64,000 nt of DNA from an uncultured Oscillibacter sp. (GCA_947382875.1 CANDBG010000003.1:17830-81829), one strand, 5' to 3'. Shown: positions 34,285-43,482, numbered from the stretch's first letter. The notes: a model not told the origin generated them from the sequence alone. Numbers and translations are program-made.

Positions 34285-35670
34285 TTACGTTCGGGGCAGC
34301 TCGTCCAAATCAATTTCATCCGGCAGGTCCAGATTCGTCTCCCGGACAGCCCGTTCCAGGTCCGGCAACTCCAGCGCCAGCCGGATCGCCCAGGGCGGCA
34401 TCCGTACCGACAGCGGCGGCTCTCCCAGCAAAATGAACGCCGTTTCGTAAGGCGGACGCTTTTCCGGATAAATGCCCATGCCGTCGGTGAAGTACAACAG
34501 GCCCCGGAGATTCGCGAACGCTTTGGCCTCCAGGAGCTTCGCCACGTGGTCAAACACCGGACGGAAGTCCGTGGCGCTGCCGCCGTTGAGCGTAAAGTGT
34601 TCCATGTATTCCCGCAGTTCCTCCAAGTCCCGAATCGTTGTATCCGAACGAATTTGATCGTCACATTGGATAATGTGAATGTTGACTTTCCGTGTAAACG
34701 TCCCCGCGCTGCGCAGAACGGCATAGGTGCAGGCCAGAAATTGCCGTACCAGCTCGCCGGAGGTGGACATGGACGTATCCACGGCGATTACGAAATCTTC
34801 AATCCGGTGTTCCTCCCGGGTCTCCGGAGGCTCTACAAGCGGCATATTGCCGTAGAGCTGAAGGCCGTAGGTGTAGAAAATATAATCAAACGCGTCGCCG
34901 TCCACCGCCGCGACCTCCCGCGGCGCGGCAAACCGCCGCAGAAAGGCCCGGTAGTCCACGTCCTCCCGGACGGCGACCCGTACCTGTTCCAGTACCGCCT
35001 CGCCGCCGCTTCCGTGGTCCGACAGCATCGTTTCCAGGCCCGTCTGGGTCCTGCCGGACAAATCCTGCCATTTTTCATCCTGCCGTTTGCTCTGCTCCTG
35101 GTCCTCTTGCTGCTGCGGGTCCCAAAGAGCATGATCGTCTACCAGAAAACGCCGCTGTAATTGCGCGAATTCGTATTCTGGAAGATTTTGACGTAAAAGA
35201 TACCGGTAGATCCCCTCGGCAGTCAGAACCGGCATTTCCCTCCGGCACTCGCCGTAGAATTTCTGCTTTGCAGGGATGAACCCTTCGTTCAGACAGGGAT
35301 AGTCCAATTCGTCCAGAATGCTCTCGACCGCCGCGTCACAGGCAAGGTCCCACAACTCCGGGACTTTGCCTTTTTTCTTCGCCAAATGCCGGAGCATACA
35401 ATGGAAAATCACGTGGAGATACGCCCGGTTCGTGAGCACGTGGGAACGCAGATAGCGGTCGGCTAGCCACGCGCCGTCATAGTAAAGGTTTTCGCCATCC
35501 GTTGCCAGGGACAGCGTTACCTCCCCGCCGGGCCGGAACCACAGCGCACACAGCGCCACGTCCAGATAGGGCAGGTTCATATACAATTCATTCCGGGAAA
35601 CCAGCAGAATTTCTTCCCCGATCTCCGTCAGACTTTTCCTAGGTTGTTCCAATTTCTGCACCCGCCCCAT
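34285..35670 (-). CDS. VWA-domain / DUF2201-type protein, MoxR partner
   Basis: 461 aa. The N-terminal half resembles the DUF2201 'VWA-like metallopeptidase' fold with LHVIFHCMLRH (HxxxH-type) near residue 85. The C-terminal half is a von Willebrand A domain: MIDAS motif in VIAVDTSMSTSG at about residue 290, and the supporting YFTDGMG motif later. It overlaps the leucine-rich-like gene by one base (TAATG) and lies 24 bases before the MoxR gene. A MoxR-VWA pair is a known remodelling unit. Confidence 0.85.
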   Translation of the reverse strand: MGRVQKLEQPRKSLTEIGEEILLVSRNELYMNLPYLDVALCALWFRPGGEVTLSLATDGENLYYDGAWLADRYLRSHVLTNRAYLHVIFHCMLRHLAKKKGKVPELWDLACDAAVESILDELDYPCLNEGFIPAKQKFYGECRREMPVLTAEGIYRYLLRQNLPEYEFAQLQRRFLVDDHALWDPQQQEDQEQSKRQDEKWQDLSGRTQTGLETMLSDHGSGGEAVLEQVRVAVREDVDYRAFLRRFAAPREVAAVDGDAFDYIFYTYGLQLYGNMPLVEPPETREEHRIEDFVIAVDTSMSTSGELVRQFLACTYAVLRSAGTFTRKVNIHIIQCDDQIRSDTTIRDLEELREYMEHFTLNGGSATDFRPVFDHVAKLLEAKAFANLRGLLYFTDGMGIYPEKRPPYETAFILLGEPPLSVRMPPWAIRLALELPDLERAVRETNLDLPDEIDLDELPRT

Positions 35671-36641
35671 TACAAATCAAAGCTCTTTTCCAGTCCAGAG
35701 GGAAACCGACGATGCTGTTCCTCCAACAAAAGCGCCAGGGCGGATGTCGCGTCCCGCTCCCGCGCCAAGGCGCACGCCTCACGAAGCTGTGTCTGGTCCG
35801 GTTCTGTGTTCGACAGAAAAAACCGCAGCCCTTCCGGGTCCTTTTCCGTCAGAAGCCATTGCAGGGCTTCGCCCGTGTGCTCCCGGAGATACGCCCAATA
35901 GCGTCCCGCCGCGTTCTCCGCCAGCTCCGCCGGATACCGCAGACGATACCACGCTAACCGAACAGCCGTGAGAGGGTCGTGCTCCATGCCCAGAAACCCG
36001 CGCCATAAGGCGTCGTATTCCTTCATGCGCAGCTGCTTCTGACGGAAACAATGGTGATATGGATAGCCTGCGCCGGTAATCTGGTAGTCAAAGTGGTGCG
36101 CCGGACAGTTCTCCTCATAGATTTCCGTATACTCCGGAAACAGCAGACGCGCCGTTGTGCCATCCGGCCCGGTGAGGGTCATATCCAGTTCCCGGGAAAG
36201 TTCTCCGGCAAAATAGGCCGCCGTCTCCCCTGGGCCGGAGACCGTCTGCACAATATGCAGCGTGTCCAGACAACGGCAGTTCATCAGCGCCCCGCCGCCC
36301 CAGCGGGCAACGCTGTCGTGAAGCCGTAAGGTTTTCAACGCGCCGCAGTTTAACAAAGCGTAATCGCCCACCCGCTCCAAAAACGAAGGAAATGTCAAAT
36401 CCTGTAACTGCCGGTTGTCCCACGCATCCCCGCCGCCGCAGGTCAGCAAAACCGGTTCTCCCTCCGGGAGGGCACGGCCAGGAGCTAAGGCATGGCCGCC
36501 TAAAGCCTTTACGGGCAGGCCGAACAGCGTATCCGGCAGCACCGCCCGCCGGTCACAGGTCTCCGCCTGCAAAATGACGACGCCCTCCTTCTCCCGGCGT
36601 ACGATCAATTTCCAGTTGCTTGCTCCGCTGAGGGTCTCCAC
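35670..36641 (-). CDS. Leucine-rich-repeat-like protein (BspA type), partial repeats
   Basis: 323 aa from the GTG at 36641, which has GGAGGTGG at a good distance; an upstream in-frame ATG adds an unconserved basic stretch. Residues 25-160 carry BspA-like repeats: VLPDTLFGLPVKALGGHAL, LTFPSFLERVGDYALLNC, LHDSVARWGGGALMNC. The rest is helical and unrecognised. First gene of the MoxR/VWA unit. Function unknown; protein binding is likely. Confidence 0.7.
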   Translation of the reverse strand: METLSGASNWKLIVRREKEGVVILQAETCDRRAVLPDTLFGLPVKALGGHALAPGRALPEGEPVLLTCGGGDAWDNRQLQDLTFPSFLERVGDYALLNCGALKTLRLHDSVARWGGGALMNCRCLDTLHIVQTVSGPGETAAYFAGELSRELDMTLTGPDGTTARLLFPEYTEIYEENCPAHHFDYQITGAGYPYHHCFRQKQLRMKEYDALWRGFLGMEHDPLTAVRLAWYRLRYPAELAENAAGRYWAYLREHTGEALQWLLTEKDPEGLRFFLSNTEPDQTQLREACALARERDATSALALLLEEQHRRFPSGLEKSFDL

Positions 36642-36667
36642 GCTTCCACCTCCATTTTTCTTTCGGT

Positions 36668-36696
36668 AGTATATCACATTCTCCTCCGATTTCCTA
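36668..36696 (-). promoter_or_regulatory. Promoter of the LRR-VWA-MoxR operon
   Basis: Minus-strand TATACT (36668-36673) preceded by TGA, an extended -10, 27 bases from the GTG. No good -35; instead TAGGAAA occupies that place (36690-36696), the same heptamer as in the CIS promoter repeats. One copy only. Confidence 0.5.
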
Positions 36697-36742
36697 GCCT
36701 GTTTTTTCCTTCGAAAAAAGAATGCGAATTTCAAAAAAGCTC

Positions 36743-36801
36743 TTGACAATCTGCTCATTCTGTGTATACTGTTCATATACAGCAATCACAAGATGAACAG
36801 T
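36743..36801 (+). promoter_or_regulatory. GntR/ABC operon promoter with inverted-repeat operators
   Basis: TTGACA (36743-36748), 16-base spacer and TATACT (36765-36770) form a near-perfect sigma-A promoter. Two inverted repeats overlap it: TGTATA-7-TATACA (36763-36781) across the -10, and ACTGTTCAT (36768-36776) with ATGAACAGT (36793-36801) around the transcription start. Both fit autorepression by the GntR protein encoded next. Confidence 0.82.
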
Positions 36802-36814
36802 CGGAGGGGTGCCA

Positions 36815-37195
36815 ATGGAAATCATCATCCGCAATACCACCAATCAGCCGATCTATGACCAGATTTGTACCCAGCTGAAAACCCAAATCATTGCCGGAAA
36901 GCTTCAGCCGGGCGAAGCTCTGCCCTCGATCCGGGCGCTGGCAAAGGATTTGAAAATCTCCGTCATTACCACAAAACGCGCCTACGACGAGCTGGAAGCC
37001 GAGGGCTTTCTCTATACCATAGCCGGCAAAGGCTGCTTTGTGGCGGAGAAAAATCTTGATCTCATCCGGGAACGGCAGGTCAAGGAATTGGAAGACCATC
37101 TCGCCGCCGCCATTACGCTTTCCAAAGGCTGCGGCGTGTCCCTGGACGAATTGCACGAAATGCTGAACATTCTCTACGAGGAGGAATTGACATGA
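36815..37195 (+). CDS. GntR-family transcriptional regulator, YtrA subfamily
   Basis: 126 aa from the ATG at 36815 (GGAGG at 36803-36807). The N-terminal winged helix has the GntR pattern PIYDQICTQLKTQIIAGKLQPGE, then LPSIRALAKDLKIS and TTKRAYDELEAEG. The C-terminal part is short, about 45 residues, as in YtrA-type regulators that control ABC transporter operons. It overlaps the ABC ATPase gene by 4 bases (ATGA). It probably represses its own operon at the inverted repeats upstream. Confidence 0.92.
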   Translation: MEIIIRNTTNQPIYDQICTQLKTQIIAGKLQPGEALPSIRALAKDLKISVITTKRAYDELEAEGFLYTIAGKGCFVAEKNLDLIRERQVKELEDHLAAAITLSKGCGVSLDELHEMLNILYEEELT

Positions 37196-38043
37196 ATGCC
37201 ATTGAACTTTCCCACATCTGCAAATCCTTCGGCTCCTTTGCGATTCAGGATTTGAGTCTTACGGTTCCCTCCGGGACCATCTGCGGTCTGGTGGGCGAAA
37301 ACGGCGCGGGAAAATCTACCACTATCCGCCTTCTGATGAACGCCCTCCGGCCCGACAGCGGCCAAGCCGCCGTGTTGGGTGTGGACGTTTCCAGCCCGGA
37401 GTTCCAGGCCATCAAGGAGGACATCGGCGTTGTGCTGGACGAAGCCTATTTCCCGGAGGTCCTTACGCCAATACAGGTCGGCAAGGTCATGGCCTCAACT
37501 TACCGCCGCTGGGACCAGAAACAATATGAGGACTTCCTCCGCCGGTTCGACCTGCCGGAGAAAAAAGTCTTCAAGGATTTTTCCCGCGGCATGAAAATGA
37601 AACTCGCCATTGCCGTCGCCATGAGCCACCAGCCGAAACTTCTGGTGCTGGACGAAGCCACCTCCGGCCTGGACCCGATTGTTCGCGACGAGGTGCTGGA
37701 GATGTTTAACGAGTTTACCCGGGAAGAAGATCACTCCATTCTGCTCTCCTCCCACATCGTTTCGGACCTGGAAAAGCTCTGCGACTACATCGCCTTTATT
37801 CATCAGGGACGGCTGCTGTTCTGCGACGAAAAGGATCAGCTGCTGGAAACCTACGGCATTTTTGCCGGGACCTCCGAACAGCTGGAAAGCTTACAGGAAG
37901 AAGCCGTCGTAGGCCGGGAAAACAGCGGCTACAGCGTACGGGCGCTGGTGCAGCGGGACAAAGTGCCCGCCAGTCTGGAACTCGAACGGGCCAGTATTGA
38001 AGATATCATTCTTTTTACGGTGAAAGGGGCAAATGAAAAATGA
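37192..38043 (+). CDS. ABC transporter ATP-binding protein (YtrB-like)
   Basis: 283 aa. Walker A GENGAGKST at about residue 38, signature region FSRGMKMKLAIA (loose LSGGQ), Walker B LLVLDEATSGLDP, and His of the switch in LLSSHIV. It pairs with the permease whose start overlaps by 4 bases. In GntR-controlled cassettes of this kind the transporter often exports or responds to peptides or cell-envelope drugs; substrate unknown. Confidence 0.92.
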   Translation: MNAIELSHICKSFGSFAIQDLSLTVPSGTICGLVGENGAGKSTTIRLLMNALRPDSGQAAVLGVDVSSPEFQAIKEDIGVVLDEAYFPEVLTPIQVGKVMASTYRRWDQKQYEDFLRRFDLPEKKVFKDFSRGMKMKLAIAVAMSHQPKLLVLDEATSGLDPIVRDEVLEMFNEFTREEDHSILLSSHIVSDLEKLCDYIAFIHQGRLLFCDEKDQLLETYGIFAGTSEQLESLQEEAVVGRENSGYSVRALVQRDKVPASLELERASIEDIILFTVKGANEK

Positions 38044-38639
38044 AAGCGTTACTCAAAAAAGACTTTTATGTGCTCTTGAAGCAAATGTGGATTTTCGTTT
38101 TGATGATCGTGATTCTGACCGCTGTCGGCAACAATTTTTATATTATTTTCTCGGTGGTCTGGGCCTCCATGCTCCCCTATACCGCCCTGGCCTACGACGA
38201 GCGAAGCCACTGGGACCAGCTTGCCGCGATGATGCCCTACTCTACCCGTGAGATCGTGTTGAGCAAATACGTGCTTGGCTGGATTTGTATGGCAGGGGCG
38301 ATGGCGCTTTGTCTGGTGGTTTCCCTGGCGCGTATGGTTTTCAGCAGCACAACGCCGGATTTTTCAACCTTGTTCATGGCCCTGTTGATCGGCGTCATTG
38401 CCATTGACATTACGCTTCCGCTGGTTCTCCGCTTCGGCGTGGAGCGCGGACGGATGGGATTTATGGCGATAATCGCTGGCGTGGCAATTGTAGGCGGCAT
38501 TCTCGTTTCCAATGTTGCCATATTTGGCCCAACGTTACTGACTGCCCCTATGGTGGTGGCCGTTATGACCGCCGTGCCTGCCACGATTCTTTCGATTCCG
38601 CTGTCCATACGGATGTACCAGACGCAGAGCCGTATTTGA
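38040..38639 (+). CDS. ABC-2 type transporter permease
   Basis: 199 aa with about six membrane spans: around residues 14-30, 33-50, 82-105, 113-135, 140-160 and 165-187. It has the DERSHWDQLAAMMPYSTREIVLSKY block between spans 2 and 3 that is common in small ABC-2 permeases of this class. It probably forms a homodimer with two copies of the ATPase encoded upstream. Confidence 0.88.
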   Translation: MKALLKKDFYVLLKQMWIFVLMIVILTAVGNNFYIIFSVVWASMLPYTALAYDERSHWDQLAAMMPYSTREIVLSKYVLGWICMAGAMALCLVVSLARMVFSSTTPDFSTLFMALLIGVIAIDITLPLVLRFGVERGRMGFMAIIAGVAIVGGILVSNVAIFGPTLLTAPMVVAVMTAVPATILSIPLSIRMYQTQSRI

Positions 38640-38659
38640 CAAAAAGAGGGGAACGCTTA

Positions 38660-38878
38660 ATGAAAAACACGAAGCACTGTCCGAAATGCGGTTCCCGGGA
38701 AGTCGTCCGTGTGCCGGACAATGCCCACCGGTATCTGGCAAACAGTATTTGCATCACAAGAATCGCCACTGTAAAACGGGTTCCAGTCGCCCGTTATGTC
38801 TGCCGCGCCTGCGGCTACGTGGAAAACTGGGTGGAACGCCAGGGCGAACGGGATGATATCGCGCGCGCCTTTGGATAA
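38660..38878 (+). CDS. Small zinc-ribbon protein
   Basis: 72 aa from the ATG at 38660, AGAGGGG upstream. Two CxxC pairs, CPKCGS near the N-terminus and CRACGY about 45 residues later, make a zinc ribbon split by a short helix-rich insert. It is last in the GntR-ABC unit, 21 bases after the permease. Role unknown. Confidence 0.75.
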   Translation: MKNTKHCPKCGSREVVRVPDNAHRYLANSICITRIATVKRVPVARYVCRACGYVENWVERQGERDDIARAFG

Positions 38879-38888
38879 GCGCAAACAC

Positions 38889-38920
38889 AGGCGCCGGCGG
38901 CAGGCTGTCCGCCGGTGCCT
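38889..38920 (+). terminator. Strong hairpin after the zinc-ribbon gene
   Basis: 12-bp GC-rich stem (AGGCGCCGGCGG with CCGCCGGTGCCT) and an 8-base loop, ten bases after the stop. No T-run follows, so it is only a possible terminator or a 3' stabiliser. Confidence 0.5.
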
Positions 38921-38970
38921 TGCCATTCAGAGGCAGTCTTGGCCGTCTCACTTGTATCATTGGAAAAACC

Positions 38971-39025
38971 GTAAGAAATTCGTAAGAATTTTGTCGAGTT
39001 GTTTGTAAGAATTCTTTGCTATCAT
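38971..39025 (+). promoter_or_regulatory. GTAAGAA direct repeats and promoter region of the subtilisin-like gene
   Basis: GTAAGAA occurs at 38971, 38982 and 39005; the first two are 11 bases apart, the third about two turns further. TATCAT at 39020-39025 is a possible -10. Such phased repeats are typical for OmpR-family activator binding, but no regulator for them is encoded nearby. Confidence 0.5.
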
Positions 39026-39057
39026 TAGTCCATCAACCGGAAATGGAGATGGTATCT

Positions 39058-40245
39058 ATGAAAAAAATTCTTGTGTTTCTCGCCTGCCTGTCCCTGCTTG
39101 CGCTGGACGGCTACGGCGATACGCCTGACTCCCTGGAAGCAGGGACCGTCTGCCGCCGCCCGGAGGCTGTCACATTCTCCCTGTCTGACGACCCGAAAAT
39201 CGACACTGGCTGGGGCGATCTTCGCTGCGCCGACCTTCGGGAAATGGACCTGTCCTACCGAACGGACGATCTGTTTTCCTGCGACTTCGACACCCGTACC
39301 CAGTGGCCTGCCCGTTTGCCGGAGGATTTTGACCCGTCCGCGCTCCTGGAACTGGGCAAAGACCCTGGCCTTGGTCTCCGGGAACTGCACGCCAAGGGCA
39401 TTACCGGCAAGGGCGTCGGCATCGCCATCATTGACCAGACCCTGCTGGTGGAGCACCAGGAGTATGCGGACCGCCTGCGGCTCTATCAGGAGTACCACAA
39501 CGCTGCAAAGGATTCCGCTTCCATGCACGGTCCGGCTGTGTCCTCTATTGCCCTGGGCAAAACGGTGGGAGTCGCTCCGGAAGCTCTCCTCTACTACATC
39601 GCCGACGACCTTGGAACCGGCACAGAAGAAAACTTCGTCCGGGATTTGTCTTACTTCGCCGCCGACATTGACCGGTTCATTCAACTGAATGCAACCCTTC
39701 CGAACGATAAAAAAATCCGTGTGATCTCCATGTCGGCGGGATACACACAGGACGACCAGGGCGCGGAAAAAATGGACGCCGCCATTCAGCGCGCCAGAGA
39801 CGCCGGAATCGCTGTGGTATGGGTCAGCAGCCGTGACCCGCTGATGAAGCCTTACACCGGTATGGGCCGTACGCCCTATGGCGACCCGAACGAACTCACA
39901 GGCGTCCGTCCGGGCGCGTTCTGGGAAGATTTCCTTTATACCGGCGAATACAGCGGTTCCGACGGCTCGGCGCTGCTGGTTCCGATGGACCGCCGAACCA
40001 CAGCTTCCCCGGCGGGACCGTCGGAATACGCCTATTTCAGCGTGGGCGGTTCCAGCTGGACGGTCCCCTGGATTGCGGGAATGTACGCCTTGGCGTGTCA
40101 GGTAAAGCCGGACGTCACCTTTGCCGAATTTACCCAGGCGGCCCGGGAAACAGCCCGTCCGGTGTCTGCGGTCAGGGACGGAACGGAATATCCTTATGGC
40201 AATGTGATTTCTCCGGCGGCGCTTCTGGAACGGCTGAATACATAA
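39058..40245 (+). CDS. Secreted subtilisin-like (S8) peptidase
   Basis: 395 aa from the ATG at 39058 (GGAGATGG upstream). A short signal peptide covers residues 1-20 (MKKILVFLACLSLLALDG). S8 features: catalytic Asp in GIAIIDQTLL near residue 125, His in MHGPAVSSI near 160, oxyanion-region SMSAGY, and the Ser in GSSWTVPWIAGMYALA near 335, the place of the usual GTSMAAP. The Ser block is divergent (GSSWTVPWIAG), so activity is likely but not certain. No prodomain is evident. It is a single-gene unit with a terminator shared with ftsH. Confidence 0.82.
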   Translation: MKKILVFLACLSLLALDGYGDTPDSLEAGTVCRRPEAVTFSLSDDPKIDTGWGDLRCADLREMDLSYRTDDLFSCDFDTRTQWPARLPEDFDPSALLELGKDPGLGLRELHAKGITGKGVGIAIIDQTLLVEHQEYADRLRLYQEYHNAAKDSASMHGPAVSSIALGKTVGVAPEALLYYIADDLGTGTEENFVRDLSYFAADIDRFIQLNATLPNDKKIRVISMSAGYTQDDQGAEKMDAAIQRARDAGIAVVWVSSRDPLMKPYTGMGRTPYGDPNELTGVRPGAFWEDFLYTGEYSGSDGSALLVPMDRRTTASPAGPSEYAYFSVGGSSWTVPWIAGMYALACQVKPDVTFAEFTQAARETARPVSAVRDGTEYPYGNVISPAALLERLNT

Positions 40246-40248
40246 GAA

Positions 40249-40281
40249 AACCGCGTTTCTGTGATACGCAGAAACGCGGTT
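40249..40281. terminator. Bidirectional terminator between the S8 gene and ftsH
   Basis: Perfect 12-bp stem AACCGCGTTTCT / AGAAACGCGGTT with a 9-base loop, followed by TCCTTTCTTT on the plus strand and by A-rich sequence for the minus direction. Confidence 0.88.
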
Positions 40282-40288
40282 CCTTTCT

Positions 40289-42475
40289 TTATTCTTCCGG
40301 CTGGCCATCCTTCGGTGGTTCCGCGGTTTCCGCGGGCGCTTCCTCCGACGGTTCCGCACCCTCCGCAGGCGCTTCCTCCGCGGACATCTCCGGCGCTTCG
40401 ATTTTCTCTGAAATCATATGCACCTTCTTCGCTGGGGCCTCGATTTCCGCCGGGCGCGTGGACGCATATGGATTTTCTACCAGTTCCGGGTCCCGGCCCT
40501 CAATGATCGCGACCATCTCCGCGCCAGTAATCGTTTCCTTTTCCAGCAGGTACGCTACGACCTTATCCATGTCGTCCCGGTTCTCCTGAATGACTTCCAC
40601 AGCGGTCTTGTAGCACTCGTCCAGCAGCACCTTTACGGCCTTATCCATTGCCGCCGCGGTGTCCTGGGCGCAGTCCATTCCGTATCCGCCGTCCAGGTAC
40701 TGACTGCGCCGGGACGCCAGGGCCATCATGCCGAATTCCTCGCTCATACCGAACATGGCAACCATATTCCGCGCTACGTTCGTTGCATCCTGAATGTCCT
40801 GCGACGCGCCGTTTGTCATGGTATTCATTACCACTTCCTCCGCGGCCCGGCCGCCCATGGACACGGTGATCTTTGCCATCAGCTCGTCTTTGGTACGCAG
40901 CTCGGTTTTGTCCTCCTCGGGCATCAGCAGCGTGTAGCCAAGGGAACCCTGGGTATGCGGTACAATGGTGATCTTCTGCACCGGCTCGGTGTTTTTCTGC
41001 TTATATGCCACCATAGCGTGACCCACCTCATGGTACGCAACCAGTTTCTTCTCGAACTCGGTCAGCACGCTGCCCTTTTTCTCCGTACCGGCAATCACCA
41101 GTTCAAAGGCCGCCAGCAGGTCCTCCTGACTGACCAGCTTCCGTCCCTTTCGGACCGCCCGCAAAGCCGCTTCGTTTACCAGATTCGCAAGGTCCGCGCC
41201 CACACAGCCCGCCGTTGCCAAAGCGACTTTTTTCAGGTCCACGTCCTCGCCAAGACGAATGTTGCGGGTGTGAACCTCCAGAGTGGCAATACGGCCCGCC
41301 AGATTGGGCCGGTCGATGGTAATGCGCCGGTCGAAACGGCCTGGACGCAGCAGCGCCTGATCCAAAACCTCCGGACGGTTCGTCGCCGCCAGAAGAATCA
41401 CGCCCTTCGTGGGGTCAAAACCGTCCATCTCCGCCAGAAGCTGATTCAAGGTCTGTTCCCGTTCGTCGTTGCCGCCCATACGATTGTCACGGGACTTGCC
41501 GATGGTGTCAATTTCGTCGATGAACACAATACAAGGCGCTACCTTGCTGGCCTCTTTGAACAGGTCCCGCACGCGGCTTGCGCCCACGCCCACGAACATC
41601 TCCACGAAGTCGGAACCGGAAATGGAGAAAAACGGCACGCCCGCCTCGCCTGCCACGGCCTTCGCCAGAAGGGTTTTGCCGGTGCCCGGAGGCCCTACCA
41701 GCAAGGCGCCCTTTGGCAGTTTTGCACCGATTTCCGTATACTTCCCCGGGTTGTGCAGGAAATCAATGATTTCCGTCAGAGACTCCTTGGCTTCGTCCTG
41801 GCCCGCCACGTCCCGGAACGTAACGCCGGTGGATTTCTCCATATACACCTTGGCGTTTGCCTTGCCTACGCCGCCGATTCCGCCCATGCCGCCCATGCCT
41901 TTTTTCGCCATCCAGCTCATGAGCAGCGACATCACCAGCACAATAATCAGGAAGGGCGTCAGGTTGATAAGGAACAGAAGAATCGGACTGATCGGAGGCT
42001 GGTAATCCTCATTGATGCGGATTTCCGGCGCTGCCTCCCGCAAAAAGGCGATGGTTGCGTCGTTGCTCTGAAGCTGTACCGTGAAAAAGTCCAGATGCGT
42101 TTTTTGTTCTTCGCCAAGCCCGTTGGTAAAGACGAAGCCGTCAAAAGGCTTTTCCTCTTCCGTTTCTCCGGGCTGGGTGACTTTTGTGTAGACCGTTCCC
42201 AAATCGTCGGTATACGTGTAGCCGTCGGCGGGAGTGATGTTCAAAATCGCCTCGTCGGTGTCAAAGTCCACGGCGGAGACCTGTCCATCCTGAACCATCT
42301 CAATAAACTCGCTGTATTCCAGTTCCACAGACGACGCGTGTTTTCCGGCAGAGGTCATGTAGTTCCCGGCGTAGCTGACGGCAATCGCCAGCACCAGCGC
42401 CCACCCGATGAGGTAGACAAAATTTCGCCAGTTATTTCCCTTGTCCGGCTTTTTGTTTTTATTATTCTGATCCAT
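40289..42475 (-). CDS. ftsH: ATP-dependent zinc metalloprotease FtsH
   Basis: 728 aa. Membrane spans lie near residues 15-35 and 165-185, with an extracytoplasmic domain between. Walker A GPPGTGKT, Walker [10 protein letters not shown], the second region of homology ([14 protein letters not shown]), and the zinc site HEVGH with its third acidic ligand further on are all present. FtsH degrades membrane and regulatory proteins. The C-terminal 60 residues are Ala/Glu/Pro-rich, longer than usual. Confidence 0.97.
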   Translation of the reverse strand: MDQNNKNKKPDKGNNWRNFVYLIGWALVLAIAVSYAGNYMTSAGKHASSVELEYSEFIEMVQDGQVSAVDFDTDEAILNITPADGYTYTDDLGTVYTKVTQPGETEEEKPFDGFVFTNGLGEEQKTHLDFFTVQLQSNDATIAFLREAAPEIRINEDYQPPISPILLFLINLTPFLIIVLVMSLLMSWMAKKGMGGMGGIGGVGKANAKVYMEKSTGVTFRDVAGQDEAKESLTEIIDFLHNPGKYTEIGAKLPKGALLVGPPGTGKTLLAKAVAGEAGVPFFSISGSDFVEMFVGVGASRVRDLFKEASKVAPCIVFIDEIDTIGKSRDNRMGGNDEREQTLNQLLAEMDGFDPTKGVILLAATNRPEVLDQALLRPGRFDRRITIDRPNLAGRIATLEVHTRNIRLGEDVDLKKVALATAGCVGADLANLVNEAALRAVRKGRKLVSQEDLLAAFELVIAGTEKKGSVLTEFEKKLVAYHEVGHAMVAYKQKNTEPVQKITIVPHTQGSLGYTLLMPEEDKTELRTKDELMAKITVSMGGRAAEEVVMNTMTNGASQDIQDATNVARNMVAMFGMSEEFGMMALASRRSQYLDGGYGMDCAQDTAAAMDKAVKVLLDECYKTAVEVIQENRDDMDKVVAYLLEKETITGAEMVAIIEGRDPELVENPYASTRPAEIEAPAKKVHMISEKIEAPEMSAEEAPAEGAEPSEEAPAETAEPPKDGQPEE

Positions 42476-42546
42476 TTATTAAAACTCCTTCTTTTCAAAG
42501 GTAAGACAGCGCGGCGGGCGCTGGGGCGCGGCATAAAACATAAAGC

Positions 42547-42575
42547 AGTATAACACACAAGTTTCCAGGCCACAA
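42547..42575 (-). promoter_or_regulatory. Promoter of ftsH
   Basis: Minus-strand TTGTGG (42570-42575), 17-base spacer, TATACT (42547-42552) preceded by TGT (extended -10). Confidence 0.75.
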
Positions 42576-42618
42576 GGACAAGGTACAATTTTTTTCATGA
42601 AGTTTCTGTAAATTCACC

Positions 42619-42647
42619 TTTCCAGTCTTCCATATCTGTGTTATACT
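42619..42647 (+). promoter_or_regulatory. Promoter of rlmB
   Basis: Weak -35 TTTCCA (42619-42624), 17-base spacer, TATACT (42642-42647) preceded by TGT (extended -10). The transcript would start near 42655, 45 bases before the ATG. Confidence 0.65.
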
Positions 42648-42700
42648 CTTGTCGAGTGACAAAATCATCCGGAAAACAGACGACAGACAAGGGAGAAACT

Positions 42701-43465
42701 ATGGACAGAGTGGAACGCAACGATACTGGAGCCGACGGCGTGATCGAAGGAAGAAACGCCGTTCTGGAGGCTCTGCGGGCCGGTACGGCCCTGGATAAAG
42801 TATACCTGCAAAAAGGGGAAACTGATAAAACCCTGGGGCATATTGCCTCCAAAGCCCGCGCGGCAGGGGCCGTCGTGGTGGAGGCGGACCGGCGCAAGCT
42901 GGACGCCATGAGCCAAACCCACGCCCATCAGGGCGTCATTGCCCTGGCGGCGGTGCGGGCTTACGCCAGTGTGGAGGATATTCTCCAGGCTGCCGCAGAC
43001 AAGGGGGAAACGCCCCTTCTGGTCGTCTGCGACGAGCTTTCGGACCCGCACAACCTGGGGGCCGTCATTCGTACGGCGGAATGTGCCGGCGCGCATGGCG
43101 TGATCATTCCCAAACGCCGCAGCGCAGGTCTGACGGCGGTGGTTGCCAAGACCTCCGCCGGAGCCGTGGCCCATGTGCCGGTGGCGCGGGTGCCGAACCT
43201 CCCGGCGCTTTTGAAGGATTTGAAAAAACAAGGGCTGTGGGTATTCGGCGCGGACGCCGCCGGCGCCACCCCGCTCTATGACGCGGATCTGAAGGGCCCT
43301 GCCGCCATTGTAATCGGCAGTGAGGGCAATGGCATGAGCCGTCTGGTGGCGGAAACCTGTGACTTCCTCATTCGAATTCCCATGCAGGGAAAACTGAATT
43401 CCCTGAATGCCTCCGCAGCGGCGGCCATTCTCTTATATGAAGCGGTCCGGCAGCGTCTCGGCTGA
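42701..43465 (+). CDS. rlmB: 23S rRNA 2'-O-methyltransferase, SpoU/TrmH family (RlmB-like)
   Basis: 254 aa from the ATG at 42701 (AGGGAG upstream). An N-terminal substrate-binding domain (GVIEGRNAVLEAL) is followed by the SPOUT knot: motif 1 DPHNLGAVIRTAE, motif 2 VIGSEGNGMSRLV and motif 3 LNASAAAAILLYE. RlmB methylates a guanosine in domain V of 23S rRNA; related paralogues modify tRNA, so the exact target is by homology. Confidence 0.9.
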   Translation: MDRVERNDTGADGVIEGRNAVLEALRAGTALDKVYLQKGETDKTLGHIASKARAAGAVVVEADRRKLDAMSQTHAHQGVIALAAVRAYASVEDILQAAADKGETPLLVVCDELSDPHNLGAVIRTAECAGAHGVIIPKRRSAGLTAVVAKTSAGAVAHVPVARVPNLPALLKDLKKQGLWVFGADAAGATPLYDADLKGPAAIVIGSEGNGMSRLVAETCDFLIRIPMQGKLNSLNASAAAAILLYEAVRQRLG

Positions 43466-43482
43466 CGGACAGGAGTATCACC

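Noticed and set aside
40418-42553. 711-codon open frame on the plus strand
   Set aside because: Antisense to ftsH, His/Arg-rich with no family signature; the high GC of the third positions opens shadow frames.
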